Assembly (NCBI RefSeq): GCF_051014445.1
Contig: NC_135136.1
Location: 25,004,001 to 25,068,000, forward strand
DNA length: 64,000 nt
Direction: 5' to 3'
DNA from: Colletes latitarsis
Lineage: Eukaryota; Arthropoda; Insecta; Hymenoptera; Colletidae
Part shown: positions 13,501 through 28,860 of the stretch, piece by piece
Layout of the letters: each line of letters opens with the position of its first letter
Position numbering within the stretch: position 1 is the stretch's first letter
Position numbers and translations under genes: made by a program
The notes under the pieces: model-generated
Told to the model about the DNA's origin: nothing
Seen by the model: only the letters and a program-made list of their open reading frames with translations
Databases searched by the model: none

Positions 13501-16500
13501 AACAAGTATGCGAAGAAGGCAAAATCATGAGCCAGATGCGGGCATAACCAAGACCTAACCCAGACCTAACCGGTTTTATCCTCTAAAATATTGATCGAAT
13601 CCAGGTTTAATTGACTGTTACTGTGTGGTACCACATTACTACATGATTCAAACCCGAAAAAACCCAGGATCTGGCCAACAAGTATGCGAAGAAGGCAAAA
13701 TCATGAGCCAGATGCGGGCATAACCCAGACCTAACCCAGTCCTAACCGGTGTTCCCGACTAAAGTACTGACCGAATCCAGGTTTAATTGACTGTTACTGT
13801 GTGGTACCACATTACTACGTGATTCAAACCCGAAAATTCCCAGGATCTGAGCAACAAGTATGCGAAGAAGGCACAATCATGAGCCAGATGCGGGCATAAC
13901 CCAGACCTAACCCAGAACTAACCCAGACCTAACCGGTCTTATCCTCAAAAATATTGATCGAAACCAGGTTTAATTGTCAGTTTCAGTGTCGTACCACATT
14001 ACTACGTGATTCAAGCCAGAGAAAAACCAGGATCTGGCCAACAAGAATTCGGAAAAGGCAAAATCATGAGCCAGATGGGGGCATAACCCAGACCTAACCC
14101 AGACCTAACCGGTGTTATCCTCTTAAATATTGATCGAAACCAGGTTTAATTGTCTGTTTCATCATGGTACCACATTACTATGTGATTGAAACCAGAGAAA
14201 ACCAAGGATCTGGCCAACAAGAATGCGAAGAAGGCAAAATCATGAGCCAGATGGGGGCATAACCCAGACCTAACGCAGACCTAACCGGTGTTATCTCCTA
14301 AAATGTGGGTCGAAACCAGGTTTAATTGACTGTTTCAGTGTGGTACCACATTAGTACGTGATTCAAACCCAAAAAAACTCAGGATCTGGCCAACAAGGAT
14401 GCGAAGAAGGCAAAATCATGAGCCAGATGCGGGCATAACCCAGACCTAACCCAGACCTAACCGGTGTTATCCTCTAAAATATTGATCGAAACCAAGTTTA
14501 ATTGTCTGTTTCATTGTGGTACCACATTACTACGTGATGGATACCAGAGAAAACCAAGGATCCGGCCAACAAGAATGCGGAAAATGCAAAATCATGAGTC
14601 ACATGCGGGCATAACCCAGACCTAACCCAGACCTAACCGGTGTTCCCGACTAAAAAACTGACCGAATCCAGGTTTAATTGACTGTTACTGTGTGGTACCA
14701 CATTGCTACGTGATTCAAACCCGAAAAAACCATGGATCTGGCCAACAAGTATGCGAAGAAGGCAAAATCATGAGCCAGATGCGGGCATAACCGAGACCTA
14801 ACCCAGACCTAACCGGTCTGATCCTCTAAAATATTGATGGAAACCAGGTCTAATTGTCAGTTTCAGTGTGGTACCACATTAGTACGTGATCATGCCAGCG
14901 AAAAACCAGGATCTGGCCAGCAAGAATGCGGAAAGGCAAAATCATGAGCCAGATGCGGGCATAACCCAGGCCTAACCCAGACCTAACCGGTGTTACCGAC
15001 TAAAATATTTGTCGGAACCAGGTTTAATTGGCTGTTTCAGTGAGGTGTCACATTACTACGTGTTTCAAACCAGAGAAAACCCAGGATCTGGCCAACAAGA
15101 ATGCGGAAAAGGCGAAATCATGAGCCAGATGCAGCCATAACCCAGACCTAACCCAGACCTAACCGGTCTTACCGACTAAAATACTGACCGAATCCAGGTT
15201 TAATTGACTGTTACCGTGTGGTACCACATTACTACGTGGTACAAACCCGAAAATTCCCAGGACCTGGCCAACAAGTATGCGAAGAACGCAAAATCATGAG
15301 CCAGATGCGGGCATAACCCAGACCTAACCCAGACCTAATCAGATTTATCCTCTAAAATATTGGTCGAAACCAGGCTTAATTGTCTGTTTCAGTGTGGTTC
15401 CACATTACTACATGATTCAAACCCAACAAAACCCAGGATCTGGCCACCAAGTATGCGAAGAAGGCAAAATCATGAGCCAGATGCGGGCATAACCCAGACC
15501 TAACTCTGACCTAACCGGTCTTATCCTCTAAAATGTGGATCGAATCCAGCTTTAATTGACTGTTTCAGTGTGGTACCACATTAGTACGTGATCCAACCCG
15601 AAAAAACCAAGGATCTGGCCAACAAGTATGCGAAGAAGGCAAAATCATGAGCCAGATGCGGGCATAACCCAGACCTAACCCAGACCTAACCGGTGTTATA
15701 CTCTAAAATATTGATCGAATCCAAGTGTAACGGACTGTTTCTGTGTGGTACCACATTACTACGTGATACAAACCCGAAAAAACCATGGATCTGGCCAACA
15801 AGTATGCGAAGAAGGCAAAATCATGAGCCAGATGCGGGCATAACCCAGACCTAACCCAGACCTAACCGGTCTGATCCTCTAAAATATTGATGGAAACCAG
15901 GTCTAATTGTCAGTTTCAGTGAGGTGTCACATTACTACGTGTTTCAAACCAGAGAAAACCCAGGATCTGGCCAACAAGAATACGGAAAAGGCGAAATCAT
16001 GAGCCAGATGCGGGCATGACCCAGACCTAACCCAGACCTAACCGGTCATACCGACTAAAATACTGACCGAATCCAGGTTTAATTGACTGTTACTGTGTGG
16101 TACCACATTACTACGTGGTACAAACCCGAAAATTCCCAGGACCTGGCCAACAAGTATGCGAAGAAGGCAAAATCATGAGCCAGATGCGGGCATAACCCAG
16201 ACCTAACCCAGTTCTAACCGGTCTTATCCTCTAAAATGTGGATCGAATCCAGCTTTAATTGACTGTTTCAGTGTGGTACCACATTAGTACGTGATCCAAC
16301 CCGAAAAAACCAAGGATCTGGCCAACAAGTATGCGAAGAGGGCAAAATCATGAGCCAGATGCGGGCATAACCCAGACCTAACTCAGACCTAACCGGTTTT
16401 ATCCTCTAAAATGTGGATCGAAACCAGGTTTAACTGACTGTTTCAGTGTGGAACCACATTAGTACGTGATCCAAACCCGAAAAAACCAAGGATCTGGCCA

Positions 16501-19500
16501 ACAAGTATGCGAAGAAGGCAAAATCATGAGCCAGATGCGGGCATAACCCAGACCTAACCCAGACCTAACCGGTTTTATCCTCTAAAATATTGATCGAATC
16601 CAGGTTTAATTGACTGTTACTGTGTGGTACCACATTACTACATGATTCAAACCCGAAAAAACCCAGGATCTGGCCAACAAGTATGCGAAGAAGGCAAAAT
16701 CATGAGCCAGATGCGGGCATAACCCAGACCTAACCCAGTTCTAACCGGTGTTCCCGACTAAAGTACTGACCGAATCCAGGTTTAATTGACTGTTACTGTG
16801 TGGTACCACATTACTACGTGATTCAAACCCGAAAATTCCCAGGATCTGAGCAACAAGTATGCGAAGAAGGCACAATCATGAGCCAGATGCGGGCATAACC
16901 CAGACCTAACCCAGAACTAACCCAGACCTAACCGGTCTTATCCTCTAAAATATTGATCGAAACCAGGTTTAATTGTCTGTTTCATTATGGTACCACATTA
17001 CTATGTGATTGAAACCAGAGAAAACCAAGGATCTGGCCAACAAGAATGCGAAGAAGGCAAAATCATGAGCCAGATGGGGGCATAACCCAGACCTAACGCA
17101 GACCTAACCGGTGTTATCTCCTAAAATGTGGGTCGAAACCAGGTTTAATTGACTGTTTCAGTGTGGTACCACATTAGTACGTGATTCAAACCCGAAAAAA
17201 CTCAGGATCTGGCCAACAAGGATGCGAAGAAGGCAAAATCATGAGCCAGATGCGGGCATAACCCAGACCTAACCCAGACCTAACCGGTGTTATCCTCTAA
17301 AATATTGATCGAAACCAAGTTTAATTGTCTGTTTCATTGTGGTACCACATTACTACGTGATGGATACCAGAGAAAACCAAGGATCCGGCCAACAAGAATG
17401 CGGAAAATGCAAAATCATGAGTCACATGCGGGCATAACCCAGACCTAACCCAGACCTAACCGGTGTTCCCGACTAAAAAACTGATCGAATCCAGGTTTAA
17501 TTGACTGTTTCAGTGTGGTACCACATTAGTACGTGATCCAACCCGAAAAAACCAAGGATCTGGCCAACAAGTATGCGAAGAAGGCAAAATCATGAGCCAG
17601 ATGCGGGCATAACCCAGACCTAACCCAGACCTAACCGGTGTTATACTCTAAAATATTGATCGAATCCAAGTGTAACGGACTGTTTCTGTGTGGTACCACA
17701 TTACTACGTGATACAAACCCGAAAAAACCATGGATCTGGCCAACAAGTATGCGAAGAAGGCAAAATCATGAGCCAGATGCGGGCATAACCCAGACCTAAC
17801 CCAGACCTAACCGGTCTGATCCTCTAAAATATTGATGGAAACCAGGTCTAATTGTCAGTTTCAGTGTGGTACCACATTACTACGTGATCATGCCAGAGAA
17901 AAACCAGGATCCGGCCAGCAAGAATGCGGAAAGGCAAAATCATGAGCCAGATGCGGGCATAACCCAGGCCTAACCCAGACCTAACCGGTGTTACCGACTA
18001 AAATATTGGTCGGAACCAGGTTTAATTGTCTGTTTCAGTGAGGTGTCACATTACTACGTGTTTCAAACCAGAGAAAACCCAGGATCTGGCCAACCAGAAT
18101 ACGGAAAAGGCGAAATCATGGGCCAGATGCGGGCATGACCCAGACCTAACCCAGACCTAACCGGTCATACCGACTAAAATACTGACCGAATCCAGGTTTA
18201 ATTGACTGTTACTGTGTGGTACCACATTACTACGTGGTACAAACCCGAAAATTCCCAGGACCTGGCCAACAAGTATGCGAAGAACGCAAAATCATGAGCC
18301 AGATGCGGGCATAACCCAGACCTAACCCAGACCTAATCAGATTTATCCTCTAAAATATTGGTCGAAACCAGGCTTAATTGTCTGTTTCAGTGTGGTTCCA
18401 CATTACTACATGATTCAAACCCAACAAAACCCAGGATCTGGCCAACAAGTATGCGAAGAAGGCAAAATCATGAGCCAGATGCGGGCATAACCCAGTCCTA
18501 ACTCAGACCCAACCGGTCTTATCCTCTAAAATGTGGATCTAATCCAGCTTTAATTGACTGTTTCAGTGTGGTACCACATTAGTACGTGATCCAACCCGAA
18601 AAAACCAAGGGTCTGGCCAACAAGTATGCGAAGAGGGCAAAATCATGAGCCAGATGCGGGCATAACCCAGACCTAACTCAGACCTAACCGGTTTTATCCT
18701 CTAAAATGTGGATCGAAACCAGGTTTAATTGACTGTTTCAGTGTGGAACCACATTAGTACGTGATCCAAACCCGAAAAGACCAAGGATCTGGCCAACAAG
18801 TATGCGAAGAAGGCAAAATCATGAGCCAGATGCGGGCATAACCCAGACCTAACTCAGACCTAACCGGTTTTATCCTCTAAAATGTGGATCGAAACCAGGT
18901 TTAATTGACTGTTTCAGTGTGGAACCACATTAGTACGTGATCCAAACCCGAAAAAACCAAGGATCTGGCCAACAAGTATGCGAAGAAGGCAAAATCATGA
19001 GCCAGATGCGGGCATAACCCAGACCTAACCCAGACCTAATCGGTTTTATCCTCTAAAATATTGATCGAATCCAGGTTTTATTGACTGTTACTGTGTGGTA
19101 CCACATTACCACATGATTCAAACCCGAAAAAACCCAGGATCTGGCCAACAAGTATGCGAAGAAGGCAAAATCATGAGCCAGATGCGGGCATAACCCAGAC
19201 CTAACCCAGTCCTAACCGGTGTTCCCGACTAAAGTACTGACCGAATCCAGGTTTAATTGACTGTTACTGTGTGGTACCACATTACTACGTGATACAAACC
19301 CGAAAATTCCCAGGATCTGAGCAACAAGTATGCGAAGAAGGCACAATCATGAGCCAGATGCGGGCATAACCCAGACCTAACCCAGAACTAACCCAGACCT
19401 AACCGGTCTTATCCTCTAAAATATTGATCGAAACCAGGTTTAGTTGTCAGTTTCAGTGTCGTACCACATTACTACGTGATTCAAGCCAGAGAAAAACCAG

Positions 19501-20540
19501 GATCTGGCCAACAAGATTTCGGAAAAGGCAAAATCATGAGCCAGATGGGGGCATAACCCAGACCTAACCCAGACCTAACCGGTGTTATCCTCTTAAATAT
19601 TGATCGAAACCAGGTTTAATTGTCTGTTTCATTATGGTACCACATTACTATGTGATTGAAACCAGAGAAAACCAAGGATCTGGCCAACAAGAATGCGAAG
19701 AAGGCAAAATCATGAGCCAGATGGGGGCATAACCCAGACCTAACGCAGACCTAACCGGTGTTATCCCCTAAAATGTGGGTCGAAACCAGGTTTAATTGAC
19801 TGTTTCAGTGTGGTACCACATTAGTACGTGATTCAAACCCGAAAAAACTCAGGATCTGGCCAACAAGGATGCGAAGAAGGCAAAATCATGAGCCAGATGC
19901 GGGCATAACCCAGACCTAACCCAGACCTAACCGGTCTGATCCTCTAAAATATTGATGGAAACCAGGTCTAATTGTCAGTTTCAGTGTGGTACCACATTAC
20001 TACGTGATCATGCCAGAGAAAAACCAGGATCTGGCCAGCAAGAATGCGGAAGGGCAAAATCATGAGCCAGATGCGGGCATAACCCAAGCCTAACCCAGAC
20101 CTAACCGGTGTTACCGACTAAAATATTGGTCGGAACCAAGTTTAATGAACTGTTTCAGTGTGGTACCATAATTACTACGTGATTCAAACCCAAAAAAACC
20201 CAGGATCTGGCCAACAAGTATGCGAAGAAGGCAAAATCATGAGCCAGATGCGGGCATAACCCAGTCCTAACTCAGACCTAACCGGTTTTATCCTCTAGAA
20301 TGTGGATCGAATCCAGCTTTAATTGTCTGTTTCAGTGTGGTTCCACATTACTACGTGATTCAAACCCTAAAAAACCCAGGATCTGGCCAACAAGTATGCG
20401 AAGAAGGCAAAATCATGAGCCAGATGCCATAACCCAGTCCTAACTCAGACCTAACCGGTTTTATCCTTTAAAATGTGGATAGAAACCAGGTTTAATTGAC
20501 TGTTTCAATGTCGTACAACATTACGACGCGATTCAAACCA

Positions 20541-21700
20541 GAGAAAACCCAGGATCTGGCCAAGAAGAATGCGGAAAAGGCGAAATCATGAGCCAGATGC
20601 GGGCATAACCCAGTCCTAACTCAGACCTAACCGGTTTTATCCTCTAAAATGTGGATAGAAACCAGGTTTAATTGACTGTTTCAATGTCGTACCACATTAC
20701 GACGCGATACAAACCCGAAAAAACCCAGGACCTGGCCAAGATGTACGCGGAAAAGGCAAAAACATGAGCCAGATGCGGGCATAACCCAGACTTAACCCAG
20801 ACCTAACCGGTCTTACCGACTAAAATACTGACCGAATCCAGGTTTAATTGACTGTTACTGTGTGGTACTACATTACTACGTGGTACAAACCCGAATATTC
20901 CCAGGACCTGGCCAACAAGTATGCAAAGAAGGCAAAATCATGAGCCAGATGCGGGCATAACCCAGTCCTAACTCAGACCTAACCGGTTTTATCCTCTAAA
21001 ATGTGGATAGAAACCAGGTTTAATTGACTGTTTCAATGTCGTACCACATTACGACGCGATACAAACCCGAAAAAACCCAGGACCTGGCCAACATGTATGC
21101 GGAAAAGGCAAAAACATGAGCCAGATGCGGGCATAACCCAGACCTAACCCATACCTAACCGGTCTTACCGACTAAAATACTGACCGAATCCAGGTTTAAT
21201 TGACTGTTACTGTGTGGTACTACATTACTACGTGGTACAAACCCGAATATTCCCAGGACCTGGCCAACAAGTATGCGAAGAACGCAAAATCATGAGCAAG
21301 ATGCGGGCATAACCCAGACCTAACCCACACCTAATCAGATTTATCCTCTAAAATATTGGTCGAAACCAGGCTTAATTGTCTGTTTCAGTGAGGTGTCACA
21401 TTACTACGTGTTTCAAACCAGAGAAAACCCAGGATCTGGCCAAGAAGAATGCGGAAAAGGCGAAATCATGAGCCAGATGCGGGCATAACCCAGTCCTAAC
21501 TCAGACCTAACCGGTTTTATCCTCTAAAATGTGGATAGAAACCAGGTTTAATTGACTGTTTCAATGTCGTACCACATTACGACGCGATACAAACCCGAAA
21601 AAACCCAGGACCTGGCCAAGATGTACGCGGAAAAGGCAAAAACATGAGCCAGATGCGGGCATAACCCAGACTTAACCCAGACCTAACCGGTGTTAGCGAT
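20541..21700. repeat. Duplicated block, 880-bp offset
   Basis: About 270 bp beginning near 20541 (GAGAAAACCCAGGATCTGGC, then a GTGGATAG monomer with GACGCGAT and a GATGTACGCGG variant) recurs near 21421 with almost no difference; the marker GTGGATAG is at 20651 and 21531. A third related monomer lies between them at about 21003. The offset equals five monomers. Confidence 0.7.
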
Positions 21701-23765
21701 TAAAATACTGACGGAATCCAGGTTTAATTAACTGTTACTGTGTGGTACCACATTACTACGTGAATCAAACCGGGAAATTCCCAGGATCTGAGCAATATCT
21801 ATGCGAAGAAGGCAGAATCATGAGCCAGATGCGGGCATAGCCCAGACCTAACCGAGACCTAACCGGTGTTATCCTCTAAAATATTGATCGAAACCAAGTT
21901 TAATGAACTGTTTCAGTGTGGTACCATAATTACTACGTGATTCAAACCCGAAAAAACCCAGGATCTGGCCAACAAGTATGCGAAGAAGGCAAAATCATGA
22001 GCGAGATGCGGGCATAACCTAGACCTTACCCAGACCTAACCGGTGTTACCGACTAAAATACTGACCGAATCCAGGTTTAATTGACTGTTACTGTGTGGTA
22101 CCACATTACTACGTGATACAAACCCGAAAATTCCCAGGACCTGGCCAACAACTTTGCGAAGAAGGCAAAATCATGAGCCAGATGCGGGCATAACCCAGAC
22201 CTAACCCAGACCTAACCAGTGTTATCCTCTAAAATATTGATCGAAACCAAGTTTAATGGACTGTTTCAGTGGGGTACCACATTACTACGTGATTCAAACC
22301 CTAAAAAACCCAGGATCTGGCCAACAAGAATGCGAGGAAGGCAAAATCATGAGCCTGATGTGGGCATAACCCAGACCTAACCCAGACCTAACCGGTTTTA
22401 TCCTCTAAAATATTGATCGAAACCTGGTTTAGTTGACTGTTTCAACGTGGTACCACATTACTACGTGATTCAAACCCGAAAAAACCCAGGATCTGGCCAA
22501 CAAGTATGCGAAGAAGGCAGAATCATGAGCCAGATGCGGGCATAACCCAGACTTAACCCAGACCTAACCGGTGTTGTCCTGTAAAATATTGATCGAAACC
22601 AGGCTTAATTGTCTGTTTCAGTGTGGTTCCACATTACTACGTGATTCAAACCCTAAAAAACCCAGGATCTGGCCAACAAGTATGCGAAGAAGGTAAAATC
22701 ATTAGCCAGATGCGGCCATAACGCAGACCTAACTCTGACCTAACCGGTTTTTATCCTCTAAAATATTGATTGAAACCAGGTTTAATTGTCTGTTCCAGTG
22801 TGGCTCCACATTACTACGTGATTCAAACCAGAGAAAACCAAGGATCTGGCCAACAAGAATGCGAGGAAGGCAAAATCATGAGCCTGATGTGGGCATAACC
22901 CAGACCTAACCCAGACCTAACCGGTGTTGTCCTCCAAAATATTGTGGGAAACCAGGTCTAATTGTTAGTTTCAGTGTGGTACCACATTACTACGTGATTC
23001 AAGCCACAGGAAACCCATGATCTGGCCAACAAGAATGCGGAAAAGCCAAAATCATGAGCCTGATGCGGGCATAACCCTGACCTAACCCAGACCTAACCGG
23101 TGTTACCGACTAAAATATTGATCGAAACCAGGTTTAATTGACTGTTTCAACGTGGTACCACATTACTACGTGATTCAAATCCAAAAAAACCCAGGATCTA
23201 GCCAACAACTATGCTAAGAGGGCAAAATCATGAGCCAGATGCGGGCATAACCCAGACCTAACCCAGACCTCACCAGTGTTATCCTTTAAAATGTGGATCG
23301 AAACCAGGTTTAATTGACTGTTTCAATGTGGTACCACATTACTACGTGATTCAAACCCGCAAATTCCCAGGATCTGAGCAACAAGTATGCGAAGAAGGCA
23401 GAGTCATGAGCCAGATGCGGGCATAACCCAGACCTAACCCAGACCTAACCGGTGTTATCCTCTAAAATATTGATCGAAAGCAAGTTTAATGGACTGTTTC
23501 AGTGTGGTACCGTAATTACTACGTCATTCAAACCCAAAAAAACCCAGGATCTGACCAACAAGTATGCGAAGAAGGCAAAATCATGAGCCAGATGCGGGCA
23601 TAACCCAGACCTAACACAGACCTAACCGGTGTTATCCTCTAAAATACTCATCGAAACCGGGTTTAATTGTCTGCTTCAGTGTGGTAACACATTACTACGT
23701 GATTGAAACCAGAGAAAACCAAGGATCTGGCCAACAAGTATTCGGGAAAGGCAAAATCATGAGCC

Positions 23766-24821
23766 AGATGGGGGCATAATCCAGACCTAAACCAGACCTA
23801 ACCGGTGTTATCCTCTAAAATATTGATCGAAACCAGGTTTAATTGTCTGTTTCATTATGGTACCACATTACTACGTGATTCAAACCCGAAAAAACCCAGG
23901 ATATGGCCAACAAGTATGCGAAGAAGGCAAAATCATGAGCCAGATGCGGGCATAACCCAGACCTAACCCAGACCTAACCGGTGTTGTCCTCTAAAATATT
24001 GATCGAAACCAGGCTTAATTGTCTGTTTCAGTGTGGTTCCACATTACTACGTGATTCAAACCCTAAAAAACCCAGGATCTGGCCATCAAGTATGGGAAGA
24101 AGGCAAAATCATGAACCAGATGCGGGCATAACCCAGACCTAACCCAGACTTAACCGGCCTTATCCTCTAAAATATTGATGGAAACGAGGTCTAATTGTCA
24201 GTTTCAGTGTCGTACCACATTACTACGTGATTCAAGCCAGAGAAAACCAAGGATCTGGCCAACAAGAATGCGAGGAAGGCAAAATCATGAGCCAGATGGG
24301 GGCATAACCCAGACCTAAACCAGACCTAACCGGTGTTATCCTCTAAAATATTGATCGAAACCAGGTTTAATTGTCTGTTTCATTATGGTACCACATTACT
24401 ACGTGATTCAAACCCGAAAAAACCCAGGATATGGCCAACAAGTATGCGAAGAAGGCAAAATCATGAGCCAGATGCGGGCATAACCCAGACCTAACCCAGA
24501 CCTAACCGGTGTTGTCCTCTAAAATATTGATCGAAACCAGGCTTAATTGTCTGTTTCAGTGTGGTTCCACATTACTACGTGATTCAAACCCTAAAAAACC
24601 CAGGATCTGGCCATCAAGTATGGGAAGAAGGCAAAATCATGAACCAGATGCGGGCATAACCCAGACCTAACCCAGACTTAACCGGCCTTATCCTCTAAAA
24701 TATTGATGGAAACGAGGTCTAATTGTCAGTTTCAGTGTCGTACCACATTACTACGTGATTCAAGCCAGAGAAAACCAAGGATCTGGCCAACAAGAATGCG
24801 AGGAAGGCAAAATCATGAGCC
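23766..24821. repeat. Tandem duplication, 528-bp unit (3 monomers)
   Basis: The block 23766-24293 is repeated as 24294-24821. Shared rare variants include GGATATGGCC (23899 and 24427), CATCAAGTATGGGAAG, ATGAACCAGATG and GAAACGAGGTC. The copies differ at only a few bases (for example CATAATCC versus CATAACCC), so the duplication is recent. Confidence 0.75.
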
Positions 24822-25049
24822 TGATGTGGGCATAACCCAGACCTAACCCAGACCTAACCGGTTTTATCCTCTAAAATATTGATCGAAACCTGGTTTAGTT
24901 GACTGTTTCAACGTGGTACCACAGTACTACGTGATTCAAACCCTAAAAAACCCAGGATCTGGCCAACAAGTATGCGAAGAAAGCATAATCATGAGCCTGA
25001 TGTGGGCATAACCCAGACCTAACCCAGACCTAACCGGTTTTGTCCTCTA

Positions 25050-28000
25050 AAATATTGATCGAAACCTGGTTTAGTTGACTGTTTCAACGTGGTACCACAG
25101 TACTACGTGATTCAAATCCAAAAAAACCCAGGATCTAGCCAACAACTATGCGAAGAAGGCAAAATCAAGAGCCAGATGCGGGCATAACCCAGACCTAACC
25201 CAGACCTCACCAGTGATATCCTTTAAAATGTGGATCGAAACCAGGTTTAATTGACTGTTTCAACGTGGTACCACATTACTACGTGATTCAAATCCAAAAA
25301 AACCCAGGATCTAGCCAACAACTATGCGAAGAAGGCAAAATCGTGAGCCAGATGCGGGCATAACCCAGACCTAACCAGTGTTATCCTCTAAAATATTGAT
25401 CGAAAGCAAGTTTAATGGACTGTTTCAGTGTGGTACCGTAATTACTACGTGACTGACACCCAAAAAAACCCAGGATCTGACCAACAAGTATGCGAAGAAG
25501 GCAAAATCATGAGCCAGATGCAGGCATAACCCAGACCTAACACAGACCTAACCGGTGTTATCCTCTAAAATACTCATCGAAACCGGGTTTAATTGTCTGT
25601 TTCAGTGTGGTAACACATTACTACGTGATTGAAACCAGAGAAAACCAAGGATCTGGCCAACAAGTATTCGGGAAAGGCAAAATCACGAGCCAGATGGGGG
25701 CATAACCCAGACCTAAACCAGACCTAACCGGTGTTATCCTCTAAAATATTGATCGAAACCAGGTTTAATTGTCTGTTTCCTTATGGTACCACATTACTAC
25801 GTGATTGAAACCAGAGAAAACCAAGGATCTGGCCAACAAGAATGCGAGGAAGGCAAAATCATGAGCCAGATGGGTGCATAACCCAGACCTAACGCAGACC
25901 TAACCGGGGTTATCCCCTAAAATGTGGATCGAAGCCAGGTTTAATTGACTGTTTCAGTGTGGTACCACATTAGTACGTGATTCAAACCCGAAAAAACTTC
26001 GGATCTGGCCATCAAGTATGCGAAGAAGGCAAAATCATGAGCCAGATGCGGGCATAACCCAGACCTAACCCAGACTCAACCGGCCTTATCCTCTAAAATA
26101 TTGATGGAAACGAGTTCTAATTGTCAGTTTCAGTGTCGTACCACATTACTACGTGATTCAAGCCAGCGAAAAACCAGGATCTGGCCAATTAGTATGCGAG
26201 GAAGGCAAAATCATGAGCCAGATGCGGGCATAACCCAGACCTAACCCAGGCCAAACCGGTGTTATCCCCTAAAATGTGGATCGAAACCAGGTTTAATTGA
26301 CTGTTTCAGTGTGGTACCACATTAGTACGTGATTCAAACCCGAAAAAACTCAGGATCTGGCCAACAAGTATGCGAAGAAGGCAAAATCATGAGCCAGATG
26401 CGGGCATAACCCAGACCTAACCGGTGTTATCCTCTAAAATATTGATCGAAACCAGGTTTAATTGTCAGTTTCAGTGTGGTACCACATTACTACGTGATTC
26501 AAGCCAGAGAAAAACCAGGATCTGGCCAACAAGAATGCGGAAAGGCAAAATCATGAGCCAGATACGGGCATAACCCAGACCTAACCCAGACCTAAGCGGT
26601 GTTATCCTCTAAAATATTGATCGGAACCACGTTTAATTGTCTGTTTCAGTGAGGTGTCACATTACTACATGATACAAACCAGAGAAAACCAAGGATCTGG
26701 CCAACAAGAATGCGGAAAATGCAAAATCAGGAGCCAGATGGGGGCATAACCCAGACCTAACTCAGACCTAACCGGTGTTATCCTCTAAAATATTGATCGG
26801 AACCACGTTTAGTTGTCTGTTTCAGTGAGGTACCACATTACTACGTGATTCAAACCCTAAAAAACCCAGGATCTGGCCAACAAGTATGCGAAGAAGGCAA
26901 AATCATGAGCCAGATGCGGGCAAAACCCAGACCTAACACAGACCTAACCGGTGTTATCCTCTAAAATACTCATCGAAACCGGGTTTAATTGTCTGTTTCA
27001 GTGTGGTAACACATTACTACGTGATTGAAACCAGAGAAAACCAAGGATCTGGCCAACAAGTATTCGGGAAAGGCAAAATCATGAGCCTGATGTGGGCATA
27101 ACCCAGACCTAACCCAGACCTAACCGTTTTTATCCTCTAAAATATTGATCGAGACCAGGTGTAATTGATTGTTTCAACGTGGTACCACATTACTACGTGA
27201 TTCAAACCCTAAAAAACCCAGGATCTGGCCAACAAGTATGCGAAGAAGGCAAAATCATGAGCCAGATGCAGGCATAACCCAGACCTAACACAGACCTAAC
27301 CGGTGTTATCCTCTAAAATACTCATCGAAACCGGGTTTAATTGTCTGTTTCAGTGTGGTAACACATTACTACGTGATTGAAACCAGAGAAAACCAAGGAT
27401 CTGGCCAACAAGTATGCGAAGAAGGCAAAATCATGAGCCTGATGTGGGCATAACCCAGACCTAACCCAGACCTAACCGGTTTTATCTTCTAAAATATTGA
27501 TCGAAACCTGGTTTAGTTGACTGTTTCAACGTGGTACCACAGTACTACGTGATTCAAATCCAAAAAAACCCAGGATCTAGCCAACAACTATGCGAAGAAG
27601 GCAAAATCATGAGCCAGATGCGGGCATAACCCAGACCTTACCCAGACCTCACCAGTGATATCCTTTAAAATGTGGATCGAAACCAGGTTTAATTGACTGT
27701 TTCAACGTGGTACCACATTACTACGTGATTCAAATCCAAAAAAACCCAGGATCTAGCCAACAACTATGCGAAGAAGGCAAAATCGTGAGCCAGATGCGGG
27801 CATAACCCAGACCTAACCCAGACCTAACCGGTGTTATCCTCTAAAATATTGATCGAAAGCAAGTTTAATGGACTGTTTCAGTGTGGTACCGTAATTACTA
27901 CGTGATTCAAACCCAAAAAAACCCAGGATCTGACCAACAAGTATGCGAAGAAGGCAAAATCATGAGCCAGATGCGGGCATAACCCAGACCTAACACAGAC

Positions 28001-28860
28001 CTAACCGGTGTTATCCTCTAAAATACTCATCGAAACCGGGTTTAATTGTCTGTTTCAGTGTGGTAACACATTACAACGTGATTGAAACCAGAGAAAACCA
28101 AGGATCTGGCCAACAAGTATTCGGGAAAGGCAAAATCATGAGCCAGATGGGGGCATAACCCAGACCTAAACCAGACCTAACCGGTGTTATCCTCTAAAAT
28201 ATTGATCGAAACCAGGTTTAATTGTCTGTTTCATTATGGTACCACATTACTACGTGATTGAAACCAGAGAAAACCAAGGATCTGGCCAACAAGAATGCGA
28301 GGAAGGCAAAATCATGAGCCAGATGGGGGCATAACCCAGACCTAACGCAGACCTAACCGGTGTTATCCCCTAAAATGTGGATCGAAACCAGGTTTAATTG
28401 ACTGTTTCAGTGTGGTACCACATTAGTACGTGATTCAAACCCGAAAAAACTCAGGATCTGGCCAACAAGTATGCGAAGAAGGCAAAATCATGAGCCAGAT
28501 GCGGGCATAACCCAGACCTAACCCAGACCTAACCGGTGTTATCCTCTAAAATATTGATCGAAACCAGGTTTAATTGTCAGTTTCAGTGTGGTACCACATT
28601 ACTACGTGATTCAAGCCAGAGAAAAACCAGGATCTGGCCAACAAGAATGCGGAAAGGCAAAATCATGAGCCAGATACGGGCATAACCCAGACCTAACCCA
28701 GACCTAAGCGGTGTTATCCTCTAAAATATTGATCGGAACCACGTTTAATTGTCTGTTTCAGTGAGGTGTCACATTACTACATGATACAAACCAGAGAAAA
28801 CCAAGGATCTGGCCAACAAGAATGCGGAAAATGCAAAATCAGGAGCCAGATGGGGGCATA
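25050..28860. repeat. Diverged large duplication within the array
   Basis: Rare variants at about 25.05-26.75 kb reappear in the same order at about 27.5-28.85 kb: CCACAGTACTACG (about 25091 and 27533), CCTAAGCGG (about 26592 and 28704) and AAAATCAGGAGCC. The offset drops from about 2.44 kb to 2.11 kb along the pair, so one copy has gained or lost about two monomers since the duplication. Confidence 0.6.
26410..26422. repeat. Single-unit telomere-like block
   Basis: This monomer has only one CCCAGACCTAA unit before CCGGTGTT instead of two. Other single-unit monomers are near 25364 and 50533. Together with the three-unit monomers they show that the block changes by whole 11-bp steps. Confidence 0.75.

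Larger units (their letters stand above)
1..20135. repeat. Homogenised domain with 2647-bp higher-order repeat
   Basis: Distinctive monomer types recur at a fixed spacing of 2647 bp (15 monomers). The AAATATTGATCGAAACCAAG type is at 1 and 2648, and at 9183, 11830 and 14477. The GTGTAACGG type is at 9541 and 12188. The TAAAGTACTG type is at 11103 and 13750. The first few hundred bases from 9183 and from 11830 differ at about one position. Other copies are displaced by 4240, 9182, 2823 or 2999 bp, all near whole monomer numbers, so the ladder has been rearranged by unequal exchange. Similarity to this pattern breaks off near 20135. Confidence 0.85.
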
